From Enterococcus columbae DSM 7374 = ATCC 51263 (GTDB lineage Bacteria; Bacillota; Bacilli; Lactobacillales; Enterococcaceae), in NCBI RefSeq assembly GCF_000406925.1, contig NZ_KE136348.1, forward strand, positions 116,737 through 180,736: DNA of 64,000 nt, written 5' to 3'. A program made the position numbers and the translations under genes. How positions within the stretch are numbered: the stretch's first letter is position 1; each line of letters starts with the position of its first letter. Of this stretch, positions 24,526 through 34,575 are shown piece after piece. Below the pieces are notes generated by a model that saw nothing but the letters and a program-made list of their open reading frames with translations, did not search any database and was not told where the DNA came from.

Positions 24526-27324
24526 TTATGCTTCAAATCCTTGTTCTACAGCTTCTGGAAATTCTGCTGTAACCACTTCTGCACAGTGATGGCAGACATG
24601 TGGCATTGCTGGATGATTGCTTAATTCAGCTTTCATTTGACGGCAACGATCACAAACTTCACCTTCTGCACGTTCCACTAAAATAGCGACATCTTCAAAT
24701 TGCGTAGCATTAGCTGGTGCACTTTGATGGTTTTCTTTAGCAATAGTAAAGAAATCAGGTGAGACAATTAAGATTTGTGGTAAGTTTGCATTTAAGCTTT
24801 CTAATAATACACGAACTTGTTCACTTGGATAAATGGTTACTTTCGCTTCCATTGATTTACCAATTAATTTTTCGTTTCGAGCATTTTCTAAAGCTTTTAA
24901 GACCTTATCTCTAAAGTCCATGAAAGATTGCCACATATCTAATAGCTCATCTTGATTTGCATATTCTTGATATGCAGGGAATTCAGCTAATTGCACAAAT
25001 TCCTCTTCTTCTTTTAGATAGCTCCAAATTTCTTCAGCAGTATGTGGGATAATTGGCGTTAATAATTTAGTTAAAGCAACTGCAATATCATAAAAGACCG
25101 TTTGCATGCTACGACGTTCATAATTGTCAGCAGCTTCAATATAAACCACATCTTTTGCAAAATCTAAATAGAAAGCAGAAAGGTCAACCGTTAAGAAGTT
25201 TACCACTGTACGATAGATATTTAAGAAGTTATATTTGTCATAGCCTTCATCACGGATTTGTTTAATCGTTTGATTTAAACGAACCATCATGTATTTGTCT
25301 ACAGAACGCAAATCTTCATAGGCAACGCGATTTTCTTTTGGATCAAAATCTGAGGTATTCGCCAATAAGAAACGCATAGTGTTACGGATTTTACGATAAA
25401 CTTCAGAAACTTGTGCTAGAATTTCCATTGATACGCGAACATCGGCTTCGTAATCAACACTACTTACCCATAGACGTAAAATATCTGCACCCATTTGTTT
25501 AATTACTGTTTCAGGAACAATTGTATTGCCTAATGATTTACTCATTTTGCGTCCTTCACCATCTAAAGTAAAGCCTTGTGATAGCACTGCTTTATATGGA
25601 GCAACACCATTAATGGCAACACTTGTAGTAATACTTGAGTTAAACCAACCACGATATTGGTCAGAGCCTTCTAGGTACATATCCGCCGGGAAGCTTAATT
25701 CCTCACGTTGACGTAAAACTCCTTCATGAGAAGAACCAGAGTCAAACCAAACGTCCATGATATCTGTTTCTTTTGTAAAGAGCCCATTTGGTGAGCCTGG
25801 ATGAGTGAAGCCTTCAGGTAATAAATCTTTTGCTTCACGTTCAAACCATACGCTTGAGCCATGTTCAGCAAACAATTGAGCAACGTGTTCGATGGTTTCT
25901 GGGGTCAAGATTGCTTCACCATTTTCAGCATAAAAGACAGGTAGTGGGACACCCCAAGCACGTTGACGAGAAATCACCCAATCCCCACGATCACGAATCA
26001 TGTTGTACAAACGAGTTTTACCCCACGGAATAATCCAATCAACTTTTTCAACTTCATCAAGAATATCTTGACGGAATTTATCAATTGAAGCAAACCATTG
26101 TGGAGTTGCACGGTAAATAACTGGTTTTTTCGTACGCCAGTCATGTGGATAGCTATGGGTGAAGAAATCTAGTTTTAATAATGAACCATTTTCTTCTAGC
26201 ATCTTAGTAATAATTGGATTGGCTTTATCATAAAACATACCTTCAAAGCCTGGTGCTTCTTGCGTATAGCAACCACGACTATCTAATGGTGATAAAACAT
26301 CTAAACCATATTTCTTGCTGACAATGTAGTCTTCTTCCCCATGTCCAGGAGCAGTGTGGACTAACCCAGTACCAGCATCTAAAGTCACATGATCACCTAA
26401 CATCAATAATGAAGTACGTTCATAGAATGGATGTTGGGCGGTCATTAAATCTAAGGCTTGACCTTTGAATTCTTGTAATACTTCAACTTCTTGCCAACCA
26501 ATTTCTTGGCTTACTGTTTCAAGCAGTTCTTTAGCTACTACAAATTTGCGGCCATCTGCTTTAATTTGCACATAGTCAAAATCAGGATTGGCTGAAATTC
26601 CTAGGTTCGCAGGCAAGGTCCAAGGAGTCGTTGTCCAGATAATAAATGAAGTATCTGTATCTAATAAATCCTTACCATCTACTACTTTAAAGGCAACAAA
26701 AATTGAAGGTGATTTCACATCATGATATTCAATTTCAGCTTCAGCTAGTGAAGATTCACTAGATGGTGACCAATAAATTGGTTTTAGACCTTTGTAGATA
26801 TAGCCTTTTTCAGCCATTTTTCCGAATACACGGATTTGTGCTGCTTCATAATCGGGGGTTAGCGTGATATAAGGATGATTCCAATCACCAGAAACCCCTA
26901 ATCGTTTAAAATCAGCGCGTTGTTTATCCACTTGTGATAAAGCATAATCATGACATAATTGACGATAAGCAACCATATCCATTTCTTTACGCTTGATGCC
27001 TTGTTTCGCTAATACTTGTTCGATTGGTAAACCGTGTGTATCCCATCCAGGAACATATGGCGCACGAAAACCTGACATTGATTTTGAACGGACAATAATA
27101 TCTTTACTAATTTTATTTAATGAATGACCTAAATGAATGTTTCCGTTAGCATATGGAGGACCATCATGTAAAATAAAACTTGGTTTACCTTCATTTAGTT
27201 TTTGACGTTGATTGTATAAATCTTTTTCGTCCCATTCTTGTTGCCACTGCGCTTCACGTGTTGGTAAATTACCACGCATTGGAAAGCCAGTTTTTCCAAG
27301 ATGTAAAGTTTCTTTTAACTTCAT
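24526..27324 (-). CDS. ileS: Isoleucyl-tRNA synthetase
   Basis: 932 residues, class I synthetase. The HIGH-type motif [12 protein letters not shown] is at residues 56-67 and the KMSKS loop [10 protein letters not shown] near 595. The editing (CP1) domain lies between, with [12 protein letters not shown]. The C-terminal zinc site has CDRCRQMK and HVCHHC. It charges tRNA-Ile. A T-box leader precedes it, so expression rises when uncharged tRNA-Ile accumulates. It ends the division cluster downstream of divIVA, a usual arrangement in this order. AAAGGAGTGTCAAAG precedes ATG. Confidence 0.98.
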   Translation of the reverse strand: MKLKETLHLGKTGFPMRGNLPTREAQWQQEWDEKDLYNQRQKLNEGKPSFILHDGPPYANGNIHLGHSLNKISKDIIVRSKSMSGFRAPYVPGWDTHGLPIEQVLAKQGIKRKEMDMVAYRQLCHDYALSQVDKQRADFKRLGVSGDWNHPYITLTPDYEAAQIRVFGKMAEKGYIYKGLKPIYWSPSSESSLAEAEIEYHDVKSPSIFVAFKVVDGKDLLDTDTSFIIWTTTPWTLPANLGISANPDFDYVQIKADGRKFVVAKELLETVSQEIGWQEVEVLQEFKGQALDLMTAQHPFYERTSLLMLGDHVTLDAGTGLVHTAPGHGEEDYIVSKKYGLDVLSPLDSRGCYTQEAPGFEGMFYDKANPIITKMLEENGSLLKLDFFTHSYPHDWRTKKPVIYRATPQWFASIDKFRQDILDEVEKVDWIIPWGKTRLYNMIRDRGDWVISRQRAWGVPLPVFYAENGEAILTPETIEHVAQLFAEHGSSVWFEREAKDLLPEGFTHPGSPNGLFTKETDIMDVWFDSGSSHEGVLRQREELSFPADMYLEGSDQYRGWFNSSITTSVAINGVAPYKAVLSQGFTLDGEGRKMSKSLGNTIVPETVIKQMGADILRLWVSSVDYEADVRVSMEILAQVSEVYRKIRNTMRFLLANTSDFDPKENRVAYEDLRSVDKYMMVRLNQTIKQIRDEGYDKYNFLNIYRTVVNFLTVDLSAFYLDFAKDVVYIEAADNYERRSMQTVFYDIAVALTKLLTPIIPHTAEEIWSYLKEEEEFVQLAEFPAYQEYANQDELLDMWQSFMDFRDKVLKALENARNEKLIGKSMEAKVTIYPSEQVRVLLESLNANLPQILIVSPDFFTIAKENHQSAPANATQFEDVAILVERAEGEVCDRCRQMKAELSNHPAMPHVCHHCAEVVTAEFPEAVEQGFEA

Positions 27325-27364
27325 TCTTTGACACTCCTTTAAATATTAATCAATACTTCCTCGT

Positions 27365-27610
27365 TATTTCAGACAAACAAAAAAGCTCGCCCCTAAAGAT
27401 AGGGACGAGCGAAATCGTGGTACCACCCAAAATTTGAAGATGATTCTTCCTTTATCATCAATAACGCGATGAACCGTCTATCCCTACTTAAAGCTTCAGG
27501 ATAGCAAACTCAATGGATGATCTAACGAGATAACAGGGTTTACCGAACTTCCACCAACTTCGGCTCGCTTAAAAAATATTATCTGTTTTTCTGTTCCACA
27601 ACTTTTATAT
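27365..27610 (-). ncRNA. T-box leader of ileS
   Basis: On the minus strand the antiterminator core GGGTGGTACCACG (near 27425) is followed by the terminator CGCTCGTCCCTATC/GATAGGGGCGAGC (approximate arms) and T residues at about 27370-27405. Upstream lie the stem I arms and a specifier region GTTATCTCG containing ATC, an isoleucine codon. It binds uncharged tRNA-Ile to prevent termination. Exact 5' end not determined. Confidence 0.95.
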
Positions 27611-27612
27611 AA

Positions 27613-28290
27613 TTATTCGTCGATTGTTTGAGAATCGGTTTCTTGTGTTGAAACTTCTATCTCAGAGTTTACTTCATTTTCATTTTCATTGTCAAGTGTT
27701 TCCGCCAAAACTTCACGAATGACCGTTGAACTATCTGGTACGTAGCTGGAAAACGGCGCTAGGATTTCATCCCATTCTGGACTTTTGACTTCTTGTAACT
27801 GTGTTTCTAATTTTAACAATAAGCTATTGTAAAACACGCGTGTCTTCTTCTTCAAGTCGTTAGTTTCTAAAGCTAACTGACGTGCATTTTCGGTCGCAGC
27901 AGACAAAATTTCTTTGGCTTTTTCTTCAGCTGCATTGGTAATTTGAAAGGCACGTTGTTCAGCACTTGCGACCAATTCTGTTGCTTTATTTTGAGCAGAA
28001 GTTAATAACACTTCAGATTCTTTATTGGCGCTTGATTTTACCTTGTCAGCTGTATCCTGTGCAACAATGATGGACTGATTCAAGGCATCTTTCAATTCGT
28101 TAAAATATGCTAATTTTTCTTCGGCATGCTTTAAGGCTTTTTCTAACTCACGATTTTTTTGAACAGCAAGCTCGTAATCACGCGCAACTAAGGCTAGAAA
28201 ATCTAACACATCATCCTTGTCATAACCACGCATTTTTACTGGAAAATCTTTATTTGAAATATCTAATGGAGTTAATGTCATAATTGCCAC
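27613..28290 (-). CDS. divIVA: Cell division protein DivIVA
   Basis: 225 residues. The membrane-targeting N-terminus LTPLDISNKDFPVKMRGYDKDDVLDFL is followed by long coiled coils (about 35-165, with repeated NAAEEKAKEILSAA-type heptads) and an acidic, glutamate-rich C-terminal tail. It marks septa and poles by binding curved membrane and recruits division or cell-wall factors. It lies nine bases behind ylmH, the last division gene before the ileS T-box. The tail length is typical of Enterococcus. Confidence 0.95.
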   Translation of the reverse strand: MAIMTLTPLDISNKDFPVKMRGYDKDDVLDFLALVARDYELAVQKNRELEKALKHAEEKLAYFNELKDALNQSIIVAQDTADKVKSSANKESEVLLTSAQNKATELVASAEQRAFQITNAAEEKAKEILSAATENARQLALETNDLKKKTRVFYNSLLLKLETQLQEVKSPEWDEILAPFSSYVPDSSTVIREVLAETLDNENENEVNSEIEVSTQETDSQTIDE

Positions 28291-28299
28291 CTCTTTATT

Positions 28300-29082
28300 T
28301 TATTTACGTAATACACCCAATAATAAACGAATTTTTTCTTTCTTAGTCGTCCCTTCAAGTGATCGAATCTGTAAACGACCAAAACCTCTTATTGATACAA
28401 TATCAAGTAAATCAAGCGTAAAATCAGAACGATTCATTTCTACCCAATTCAACTTAACCTTTCCCGCTTCAATTAGCTGCTTAGAACGCTGACGCGAAAT
28501 ATTAAACACACTAGAGATAACGGTGTCGATTCTAAGTGAACTAACCGTTGTCTGTTCCATCGTCCAATCATCCTTTGGTATCAGCAAATCCGTGTATTGT
28601 TTGGTTTCTAAACGAACAGCAATCTTACCAATTTTTTCTACCTGAAGCTGAACATAATTACTTGTCTCTTTGGCTAGTAATACCTGCCAACGCTGCCCAT
28701 CAGAGATAATATCTCCAAATGAAGCTCGTTTTAAGCCGGTTGACAGCAAAGTTCCCAAAATCTTGCCATGACTTAATGTTGCAAATTTTTTAGGATAATT
28801 GATTTCAAACAATGCTATTTCAAAATCATCTTGCGTCGGTTCAAAATAATCCGGATAAATCAAGCATCGAACACGTTCTGCTCGTTCATACCCACCATAA
28901 AAACGAAAAGCTAAGTCCGAGTTTTGACGTACCAAGGTTTCTAAAATGTAAGCTTGGCGTGGATCTAAAAAATCGGTCAAAAACGGCGCATACTGCATTT
29001 CAACTTTTTCTAACCATTCCTCAACATTGTCAATAAAAGGGCGCTCGTCATCACGAAAATGCTGATAGACATTTACGTTCAT
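28300..29082 (-). CDS. ylmH: YlmH, S4-domain RNA-binding protein
   Basis: 260 residues. The N-terminal part (FRDDERPFIDNVEEWLEKVE) is the YlmH-specific domain, and the C-terminal S4 domain is RIDTVISSVFNISRQRSKQLIEAGKVKLN (about 183-211). Known YlmH proteins act in ribosome quality control by handling stalled 50S-peptidyl-tRNA. Its place between yggT and divIVA is conserved across Firmicutes. It has a clean AGGAGGGAGCTAGG ribosome site. Confidence 0.93.
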   Translation of the reverse strand: MNVNVYQHFRDDERPFIDNVEEWLEKVEMQYAPFLTDFLDPRQAYILETLVRQNSDLAFRFYGGYERAERVRCLIYPDYFEPTQDDFEIALFEINYPKKFATLSHGKILGTLLSTGLKRASFGDIISDGQRWQVLLAKETSNYVQLQVEKIGKIAVRLETKQYTDLLIPKDDWTMEQTTVSSLRIDTVISSVFNISRQRSKQLIEAGKVKLNWVEMNRSDFTLDLLDIVSIRGFGRLQIRSLEGTTKKEKIRLLLGVLRK

Positions 29083-29102
29083 CCTAGCTCCCTCCTATCC
29101 TT

Positions 29103-29375
29103 TTAATTTACTAAAAATAATACAATACGAATAATTGTTTGACTGGCTAGCTGTAAAACAATTACCGCAAATAAAATCGTAAAGTCAACCGGACCAAAAT
29201 GTAATTTCACCCGATCAAAAATACTTAAATATGGTTCACAGATTTTGCTTAAAAAACGACCAAATGCCGAATCATAAGCACCAGGAAACCATGATAATAA
29301 AGCATAAATAACAAGTAATGTAGTATATAAATATACAGCATCACTAAATAAACTAAGTAATTGATAGATAATGAT
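29103..29375 (-). CDS. YggT family membrane protein with a non-standard start codon
   Basis: A 90-codon frame (if started at ATC 29375; 89 from ATT 29372) reads IIYQLLSLFSDAVYLYTTLL, then VIYALLSWFPGAYDSAFGRFL and EPYLSIFDRVKLHFGPVDFT. It is a full-length YggT protein with two membrane segments and the conserved SWFPGA and EPYLSIFD blocks, in its usual place between sepF and ylmH. AAGGAGG stands eight bases before ATC and eleven before ATT; no ATG, GTG or TTG is nearby. Either initiation uses ATT/ATC or one base is in error. The YggT role in membranes near the divisome is poorly defined. Confidence 0.8.
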   Translation of the reverse strand: MIIYQLLSLFSDAVYLYTTLLVIYALLSWFPGAYDSAFGRFLSKICEPYLSIFDRVKLHFGPVDFTILFAVIVLQLASQTIIRIVLFLVN

Positions 29376-29388
29376 AGGCCTTGCCTCC

Positions 29389-30027
29389 TTATTGAATCTC
29401 CAACATGCTAGTATCCATTAATGATTGAGCCGTACCGTCAATTTCAACGCCTTGCGCTGTGCAAAGGAAAATTTCATTACCTACACGTTTAATATCCCCA
29501 TTTTGAGCATAAACCGTACCAGTCAAGAAGTCGACAATGCGTCGCGCTTGATATTCTTCAATTTGATGAAAATTAATTAAAACCGATTCACCATTCATAA
29601 TATGCTTAGCAATCTTCATCGCTTCAGAATAAGCACGTGGTTCAATAATAATAATTTTATTGCTTTGATTTGCTTTGACAGCTCCTGATTTAGGTGTACG
29701 AGCACTTCTTTGTTGCATCGATACCACGTTTGGTTGCTGATAGCTAGGCTGTGCTTCACTTGTACGTTGGTTTGTTTCTGGTTGATTAAACGTCCCTGCA
29801 TTTGCAGTTGTTTGTGATACAGTAGGTCGTCTATAATTTGTACTTCTTGGTGCCTGTTGATAGGCGTTTTGAGTTGATGTGTGTGTTGAAGGATTTACTT
29901 TATTGGTAATTGGCTTTTGGACTGGTCGTTCATCTGCCAATTCCATTTCTTCATATTCATCATACTCATAATCATAATCATCATCGCCCATTCCAAAAAA
30001 TGAGGAAATACGATCAAAAATTCCCAT
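29389..30027 (-). CDS. sepF: Cell division protein SepF
   Basis: 212 residues. The N-terminal amphipathic membrane anchor is MGIFDRISSFFGMGDDDYDY, followed by a Gln/Asn/Thr-rich linker (about 35-120). The SepF core follows (IIIIEPRAYSEAMKIAKHIMNGESVLINFHQ), with GTVYAQNGDIKRVGNEIFLC at its end. It polymerises, binds the FtsZ tail and tethers it to the membrane. ATG 30027 follows AAAGGAGGCATTTGC; the longer frame's earlier starts precede that site. The linker is longer than in Bacillus. Confidence 0.95.
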   Translation of the reverse strand: MGIFDRISSFFGMGDDDYDYEYDEYEEMELADERPVQKPITNKVNPSTHTSTQNAYQQAPRSTNYRRPTVSQTTANAGTFNQPETNQRTSEAQPSYQQPNVVSMQQRSARTPKSGAVKANQSNKIIIIEPRAYSEAMKIAKHIMNGESVLINFHQIEEYQARRIVDFLTGTVYAQNGDIKRVGNEIFLCTAQGVEIDGTAQSLMDTSMLEIQ

Positions 30028-30048
30028 GCAAATGCCTCCTTTCAAAAA

Positions 30049-30720
30049 TTATCTAAACAAAGCCGTTCCCACGCGAACAAAAGTTGCCCCCTCGCCAATA
30101 GCAACGGGATAATCATTTGACATTCCCATACTTAAATCTAAACAAGGGGCGTTTGTTAAGTGGAGATTTGCTATTTTTCTTTGTATTAGATGCAATTTTT
30201 TGAAAATCTCACGTTGCTCTTGTTCGGTAGATTCAAATGGTGCCATGGTCATCAACCCGACCACTTGGATTTGTGTATGTTCAGCTAGCGAGCGAATAAA
30301 GCTTTCCACCTCATCAGGGTGAATACCTTGTTTACTCTCCTCACCGGATACATTCACTTCCACAAAACACTTTATGACTTTTTTCGCCCGTTTTTGAATT
30401 TCATCTGCTAAACGCAAACTATCTAAAGCGTGAAAATAATCAATCTCATTAATTACATCCTTTACCTTACGACGTTGCAAATTGCCAATGAAGTGCCATA
30501 CCACCTCAGGATAAGCCTGCAGCTGCGCTTTCTTAGCTAAAAACTTATCCACTCGATTTTCGGCACAATTCAATTGACCTAAACGAATCAAGGATTCCGT
30601 TACTTTAGCATCCACCGTTTTGGTTACAGCTACCAAAGTCACTTCATCACTAGAACGATTCGCTAGCGCACATGCTTCATGAATGGTTTGCTGTACTTTG
30701 GCTAAATTTTCTTGAATCAT
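30049..30720 (-). CDS. YggS family PLP-binding protein
   Basis: 223 residues of the PLP homeostasis family: VTLVAVTKTVDAKV with the PLP lysine near residue 35, HFIGNLQRRKVKDV near 80, EVNVSGEESKQGI near 125 and the phosphate-binding LSMGMSNDYPVAIGEGATFVRVGTALF at the end. It buffers pyridoxal phosphate and has no known catalytic reaction. Position between ftsZ and sepF is conserved. The stop lies a few bases before the sepF ribosome site. Confidence 0.95.
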   Translation of the reverse strand: MIQENLAKVQQTIHEACALANRSSDEVTLVAVTKTVDAKVTESLIRLGQLNCAENRVDKFLAKKAQLQAYPEVVWHFIGNLQRRKVKDVINEIDYFHALDSLRLADEIQKRAKKVIKCFVEVNVSGEESKQGIHPDEVESFIRSLAEHTQIQVVGLMTMAPFESTEQEQREIFKKLHLIQRKIANLHLTNAPCLDLSMGMSNDYPVAIGEGATFVRVGTALFR

Positions 30721-30742
30721 CTGCGACTAGCTCCTTTACTTA

Positions 30743-31984
30743 TTAGTTATTGCGTTTGCGACGGAAGAATGGTGGGGTACTCAATTCATCGTCGGCTGTT
30801 TTATTTACTTCCTCACGATTGAAAGTCTCAAATTCACGTTTTTCAACATTTTCAAATTGACTTTCATCCACTTTAGGACGTACATTTTGTTCTTTGCGAA
30901 TATCCCAATCACCGAAAGAATTTTCTTCAGTGACTGGACGTGTTTGATCTAAATCAATCGTAGGTTTAGCTTGTGTTGTATGAATTTGACTTACACGGTG
31001 ACTACGTGAGGAACTATTTTCTTTTTTACTTGGATCAATACCAGTCGCAATCACTGTTACGCGAATCTCATCTCCTAATTCTTCATTGATTGAAGTACCT
31101 AAGATAATATTCACATCTCCACTTGCTGCATGTGCAACAATATCTGCTGCATCCTGAGCTTCAAACAAGGTCATATCTAAACCACCAGTGATGTTTAATA
31201 AGACTTGTTCTGCCCCATCAATTGAAGTTTCTAATAATGGAGAAGAAATCGCACGTTTGGTTGCTTCAATCACGCGTTCTTCACCACTAGCAACACCGAT
31301 TCCCATCAAGGCTGTACCTTGATTAGCCATCACTGTTTTCACATCCGCAAAGTCAAGGTTCACATAACCAGGCGCAGTAATTAAATCAGAGATCCCTTGT
31401 ACCCCTTGACGTAAAACATTATCTGCTTCACGGAAGGCTTGTAACATTGGCGTTTTCTTATCAACGATTTCTAATAAGCGGTTATTTGAGATAATTAATA
31501 GTGTATCGACATTTTCTTTTAATTTAGCAATACCTTCTGCCGCATAACGACCGCGTTTTGGTCCTTCAAAGGTGAATGGTCGTGTAACCACTCCAACAGT
31601 TAAAGCACCGATTTCTTTAGCGATACGTGCAACGATTGGCGCAGCCCCTGTTCCTGTTCCACCACCCATACCGGCAGTGATGAAGACCATATCTGCACCT
31701 TCTAATGATTCACGAATCGCTTCTTCACTTTCTTCAGCCGCTTTTTGGCCAACTTCAGGTTGAGAGCCAGCACCTAATCCACGAGTGAATTTAGGTCCTA
31801 ATTGAATGACTGTTTCTGCTTTAGAATTTTGTAAAGCTTGTACGTCAGTATTAACAGTAATAAATTCAACGCCTTTAACGTTTTCTTCAATCATGCGATT
31901 AACGGCGTTACCACCACCGCCACCAACACCGATAACCTTAATGACAGCACCAGTGTTTACGCTGTTATCAATAGAGAATTCCAT
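30743..31984 (-). CDS. ftsZ: Cell division GTPase FtsZ
   Basis: 413 residues. The nucleotide-binding [15 protein letters not shown] lies near 17, the tubulin signature [14 protein letters not shown] near 104 and the T7 synergy loop [11 protein letters not shown] near 205. A variable linker (about 320-395) leads to the C-terminal peptide [12 protein letters not shown], which binds FtsA and SepF. It forms the Z ring. It lies directly behind ftsA, and the pair probably shares the promoter region at 33347-33513. Confidence 0.98.
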   Translation of the reverse strand: MEFSIDNSVNTGAVIKVIGVGGGGGNAVNRMIEENVKGVEFITVNTDVQALQNSKAETVIQLGPKFTRGLGAGSQPEVGQKAAEESEEAIRESLEGADMVFITAGMGGGTGTGAAPIVARIAKEIGALTVGVVTRPFTFEGPKRGRYAAEGIAKLKENVDTLLIISNNRLLEIVDKKTPMLQAFREADNVLRQGVQGISDLITAPGYVNLDFADVKTVMANQGTALMGIGVASGEERVIEATKRAISSPLLETSIDGAEQVLLNITGGLDMTLFEAQDAADIVAHAASGDVNIILGTSINEELGDEIRVTVIATGIDPSKKENSSSRSHRVSQIHTTQAKPTIDLDQTRPVTEENSFGDWDIRKEQNVRPKVDESQFENVEKREFETFNREEVNKTADDELSTPPFFRRKRNN

Positions 31985-32008
31985 AATATTTATTTGCCTC
32001 CTAACAAA

Positions 32009-33346
32009 TTAGTCAAAAAAGTTTGAGAAGAAATGTTTAATCTTATCGGTCACATTACCTTCTGCTTTAGGTTCTTGTTCTTCATAATATGAAGTTTCAG
32101 GTTCTTCATAGGTTTGTTCATAAACTGGCTCCGGTGTAACTGGTGCAGCTACCGGTTGAGAAACCGTGGTAGTCGTAACTTTTTCGCCAGTAATCGCTGA
32201 AACAACGACTTGGGTAATATCACTCATGTTTGCTGAATATTCAACTAAACTAATGACGTTGGTAAAGACTGGATTTCTTAGTCCCATATGATTTGGCACG
32301 TGTAATTTAACAGGTACACCTAAAATTTCTTGTGCTAAGTCAACCACACCAGGTAGACTAGCTGCACCACCAGTTAAGACTACACCACCTGGTAAATCTA
32401 GGGCATCAATTTCATCTAACACATCTTTGGCTTTCGTAAAGATTTGTTCCATACGTGCTTCAATAATTTCTGATAAGTAGCGTTCATCAATTTTAACTGG
32501 CTCAGCCTTACCAATGACATCCACTGGGAATTCTTCACTAGCAGAAGTACGTGCTGGATAAGCATCGCCATAATTAATTTTCAAAGCCTCTGCATTATTA
32601 AATGAAGTATTTAACACAGTTGAAATATCACGAGTGACAAATTCGCCACCTTCTTGATTCACATGTGTAAACTTCAATTGTTTATCATGCATCACAGCAG
32701 TCGTTGTCTGACCACCACCAATATCCATCACGATGGTACCAAAATCTTTTTCACCATCAGATAAAATAGATTCAGTTAGAGCTAGTGGGGTAATTACTGT
32801 TTGACCAATTACTAAACCAGCTTTTTCGACACATTTGCGAATGTTATGTATGATGGTCTTAGGTCCAGTAAACATAACACCGTACATTTCTAAACGTACA
32901 CCAATCATGCCACGTGGATCTTTGATGCCTTCAAAGCCATCAACTGTAAATTCTTGTGGTAAGACAGCAATGATTTGTCTTTCTGGTGGAACTGAACGTA
33001 CCAAAGCCGCCGAAGCTACATTACGAACATCCTCACTAGTAATTTCTTTTGAATCATTGTTTACCGCAATCATTCCTTGACAATTTTCAACCTCTAAAAG
33101 ATTAGCTGGTATGCCAACGTTTACCGTACGAATTTGGATACCGGCCTTTTCCTCAGCCTGAGCAACTGCTCGTTTGATTGCTTGAACTGTTTTTTCAATA
33201 TCAACAATAATTCCGCGATTGATTCCTTCTGATTTTGCGTTCCCGACACCGATAATGTTCATTTGGCTATCAACATATTCTGCGACAACGACTTTTACTG
33301 ATGTCGTACCAATATCAAGCCCGACATAAATTCCCGTTTTTGCCAT
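32009..33346 (-). CDS. ftsA: Cell division protein FtsA
   Basis: 445 residues, actin-like ATPase. Visible are YVGLDIGTTSVKVVVAE (phosphate 1), TIVMDIGGGQTTTAVM (phosphate 2) and GGVVLTGGAASLPGV (adenosine). The SHMA/1C domain follows phosphate 1. The C-terminal amphipathic membrane helix is DKIKHFFSNFFD, after a long Pro/Glu/Thr-rich linker. It tethers FtsZ to the membrane and starts the septal synthesis complex. AGGAGGGAGCCCC stands before ATG. Confidence 0.97.
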   Translation of the reverse strand: MAKTGIYVGLDIGTTSVKVVVAEYVDSQMNIIGVGNAKSEGINRGIIVDIEKTVQAIKRAVAQAEEKAGIQIRTVNVGIPANLLEVENCQGMIAVNNDSKEITSEDVRNVASAALVRSVPPERQIIAVLPQEFTVDGFEGIKDPRGMIGVRLEMYGVMFTGPKTIIHNIRKCVEKAGLVIGQTVITPLALTESILSDGEKDFGTIVMDIGGGQTTTAVMHDKQLKFTHVNQEGGEFVTRDISTVLNTSFNNAEALKINYGDAYPARTSASEEFPVDVIGKAEPVKIDERYLSEIIEARMEQIFTKAKDVLDEIDALDLPGGVVLTGGAASLPGVVDLAQEILGVPVKLHVPNHMGLRNPVFTNVISLVEYSANMSDITQVVVSAITGEKVTTTTVSQPVAAPVTPEPVYEQTYEEPETSYYEEQEPKAEGNVTDKIKHFFSNFFD

Positions 33347-33380
33347 GGATGGGGCTCCCTCCTAATTTTTAACTATCAAT

Positions 33381-33396
33381 AGAACAAATTTGTTCT
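33381..33396. promoter_or_regulatory. Perfect palindrome upstream of ftsA
   Basis: AGAACAAATTTGTTCT is a perfect 16-base palindrome 35 bases before the ftsA start. A plausible promoter (TTTTAA, 16 bases, TAGAAT on the minus strand) lies about 50 bases further up, so the site would be in the 5' untranslated region. It has GAAC/GTTC half-sites like an SOS box but a six-base instead of four-base core, so LexA is doubtful. Confidence 0.45.
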
Positions 33397-33513
33397 GAAT
33401 AACTTTTTTGAGTTTTCACTGTTACCAATTCTAACACATTTGTACCACTTTTAAAAAGTAGCTAGCAAGAAATTATACAAAAAAAGCGCTAAATTATCAA
33501 ATTTTTTTAAAAT

Positions 33514-34575
33514 TTACTCGGTAACCTCAGATGAAGTAGTTGCCTCAGTAGAATCACTACTACTTTCACTTGTGCTTGGATAAGGGTAGCTAAAAATTCC
33601 TACTTCCATATCAACAACACCTGGTGTCGTCAAATTAGCAGCTACCTGCGCATAATAGGGCATTCTTTGAACCAATTGATCACGATTAATTAACACTTGA
33701 TTCCCATCATTCATAATTAAAGTCAACAGTTCGTTGTTATCACTTCTTGGAGTGGACTTAATTTGTGAAATGCTTTGTTTAATCTCTTGTGATAGTCGCT
33801 CGTAGGCCTGTAATGTTTTTAAAATCGTTGTTTGTTTTTTAAAGCCCTCTAAGATTGGATAAGTTGCTTGTGGTTGATCAGTTGATTGATCGATAACCTT
33901 GCCGTTTTCTAAAATCGTATAATAACGATTATCCTTTAACAAATATGCTACTTCTGGATACTCCTTAATCTCAAGTTTAAAATGATTAAAATCAGTAATG
34001 CTTACACTAACGGACTTAATCCAAGGAGATAATTTTTTTACTCGTGTTTCATTCTTATCACGGTTAAAATATTGCTCCCATAATGGCTCGCCGACTTTAA
34101 ATTGAGCGGTCTGCACGATAGCTTGTGCATTCACGGCCTTATTCCCACTCACCTCAACTTTTGCTAGTTGCCCTAAAGGAGAAATATAGTATAGACAAAA
34201 AATCAGTGGGATAGCCAAAATGCCAACAATCAAGCCTAAACGTCGAAATAGTTTTTTCTGACGATAATCTTTCATTTTGGGTAACTTATCTGAAAAGCTA
34301 GTCTTCTCTTTTTCCGCTTTAGCCTTGTCATTTAGCAGACTACCTTCAAGTGTAGCATTTGTTTCATCCTCTAGTTCATCTGGCGTTACAGCATCTGCCT
34401 GTTCTTCTAACGTTTTTTCTTCCTGTTTAGCCATCAACTCATCCATCAAACGCTTTTCTTCTAAATAACGCTGATGGGCCTCTTGCCAGGGAGTTAGTTT
34501 TTTTGATTCATTTAAATGTTGATTCTTCTGCGATTTGTTAGCTGCCTGTTTCGTTTTCTTAGTAATGGTGTTCAC
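33514..34575 (-). CDS. divIB: Cell division protein DivIB (FtsQ)
   Basis: 353 residues. A long charged cytoplasmic region (1-112) precedes one membrane span (about 113-132, LGLIVGILAIPLIFCLYYI). The outside POTRA domain (LAKVEVSGNKAVNAQAIVQTA) and beta domain end in a Ser/Thr/Glu-rich tail typical of Gram-positive DivIB. It forms the regulatory complex with DivIC/FtsL. The start is GTG 34575, directly behind the murG stop (TAG GTG), and is probably coupled since the ribosome site is weak. Confidence 0.94.
   Translation of the reverse strand: MNTITKKTKQAANKSQKNQHLNESKKLTPWQEAHQRYLEEKRLMDELMAKQEEKTLEEQADAVTPDELEDETNATLEGSLLNDKAKAEKEKTSFSDKLPKMKDYRQKKLFRRLGLIVGILAIPLIFCLYYISPLGQLAKVEVSGNKAVNAQAIVQTAQFKVGEPLWEQYFNRDKNETRVKKLSPWIKSVSVSITDFNHFKLEIKEYPEVAYLLKDNRYYTILENGKVIDQSTDQPQATYPILEGFKKQTTILKTLQAYERLSQEIKQSISQIKSTPRSDNNELLTLIMNDGNQVLINRDQLVQRMPYYAQVAANLTTPGVVDMEVGIFSYPYPSTSESSSDSTEATTSSEVTE

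Noticed and set aside
33381..33396. LexA/SOS box before ftsA
   Set aside because: GAAC and GTTC are separated by six bases, whereas the Gram-positive SOS box has four.
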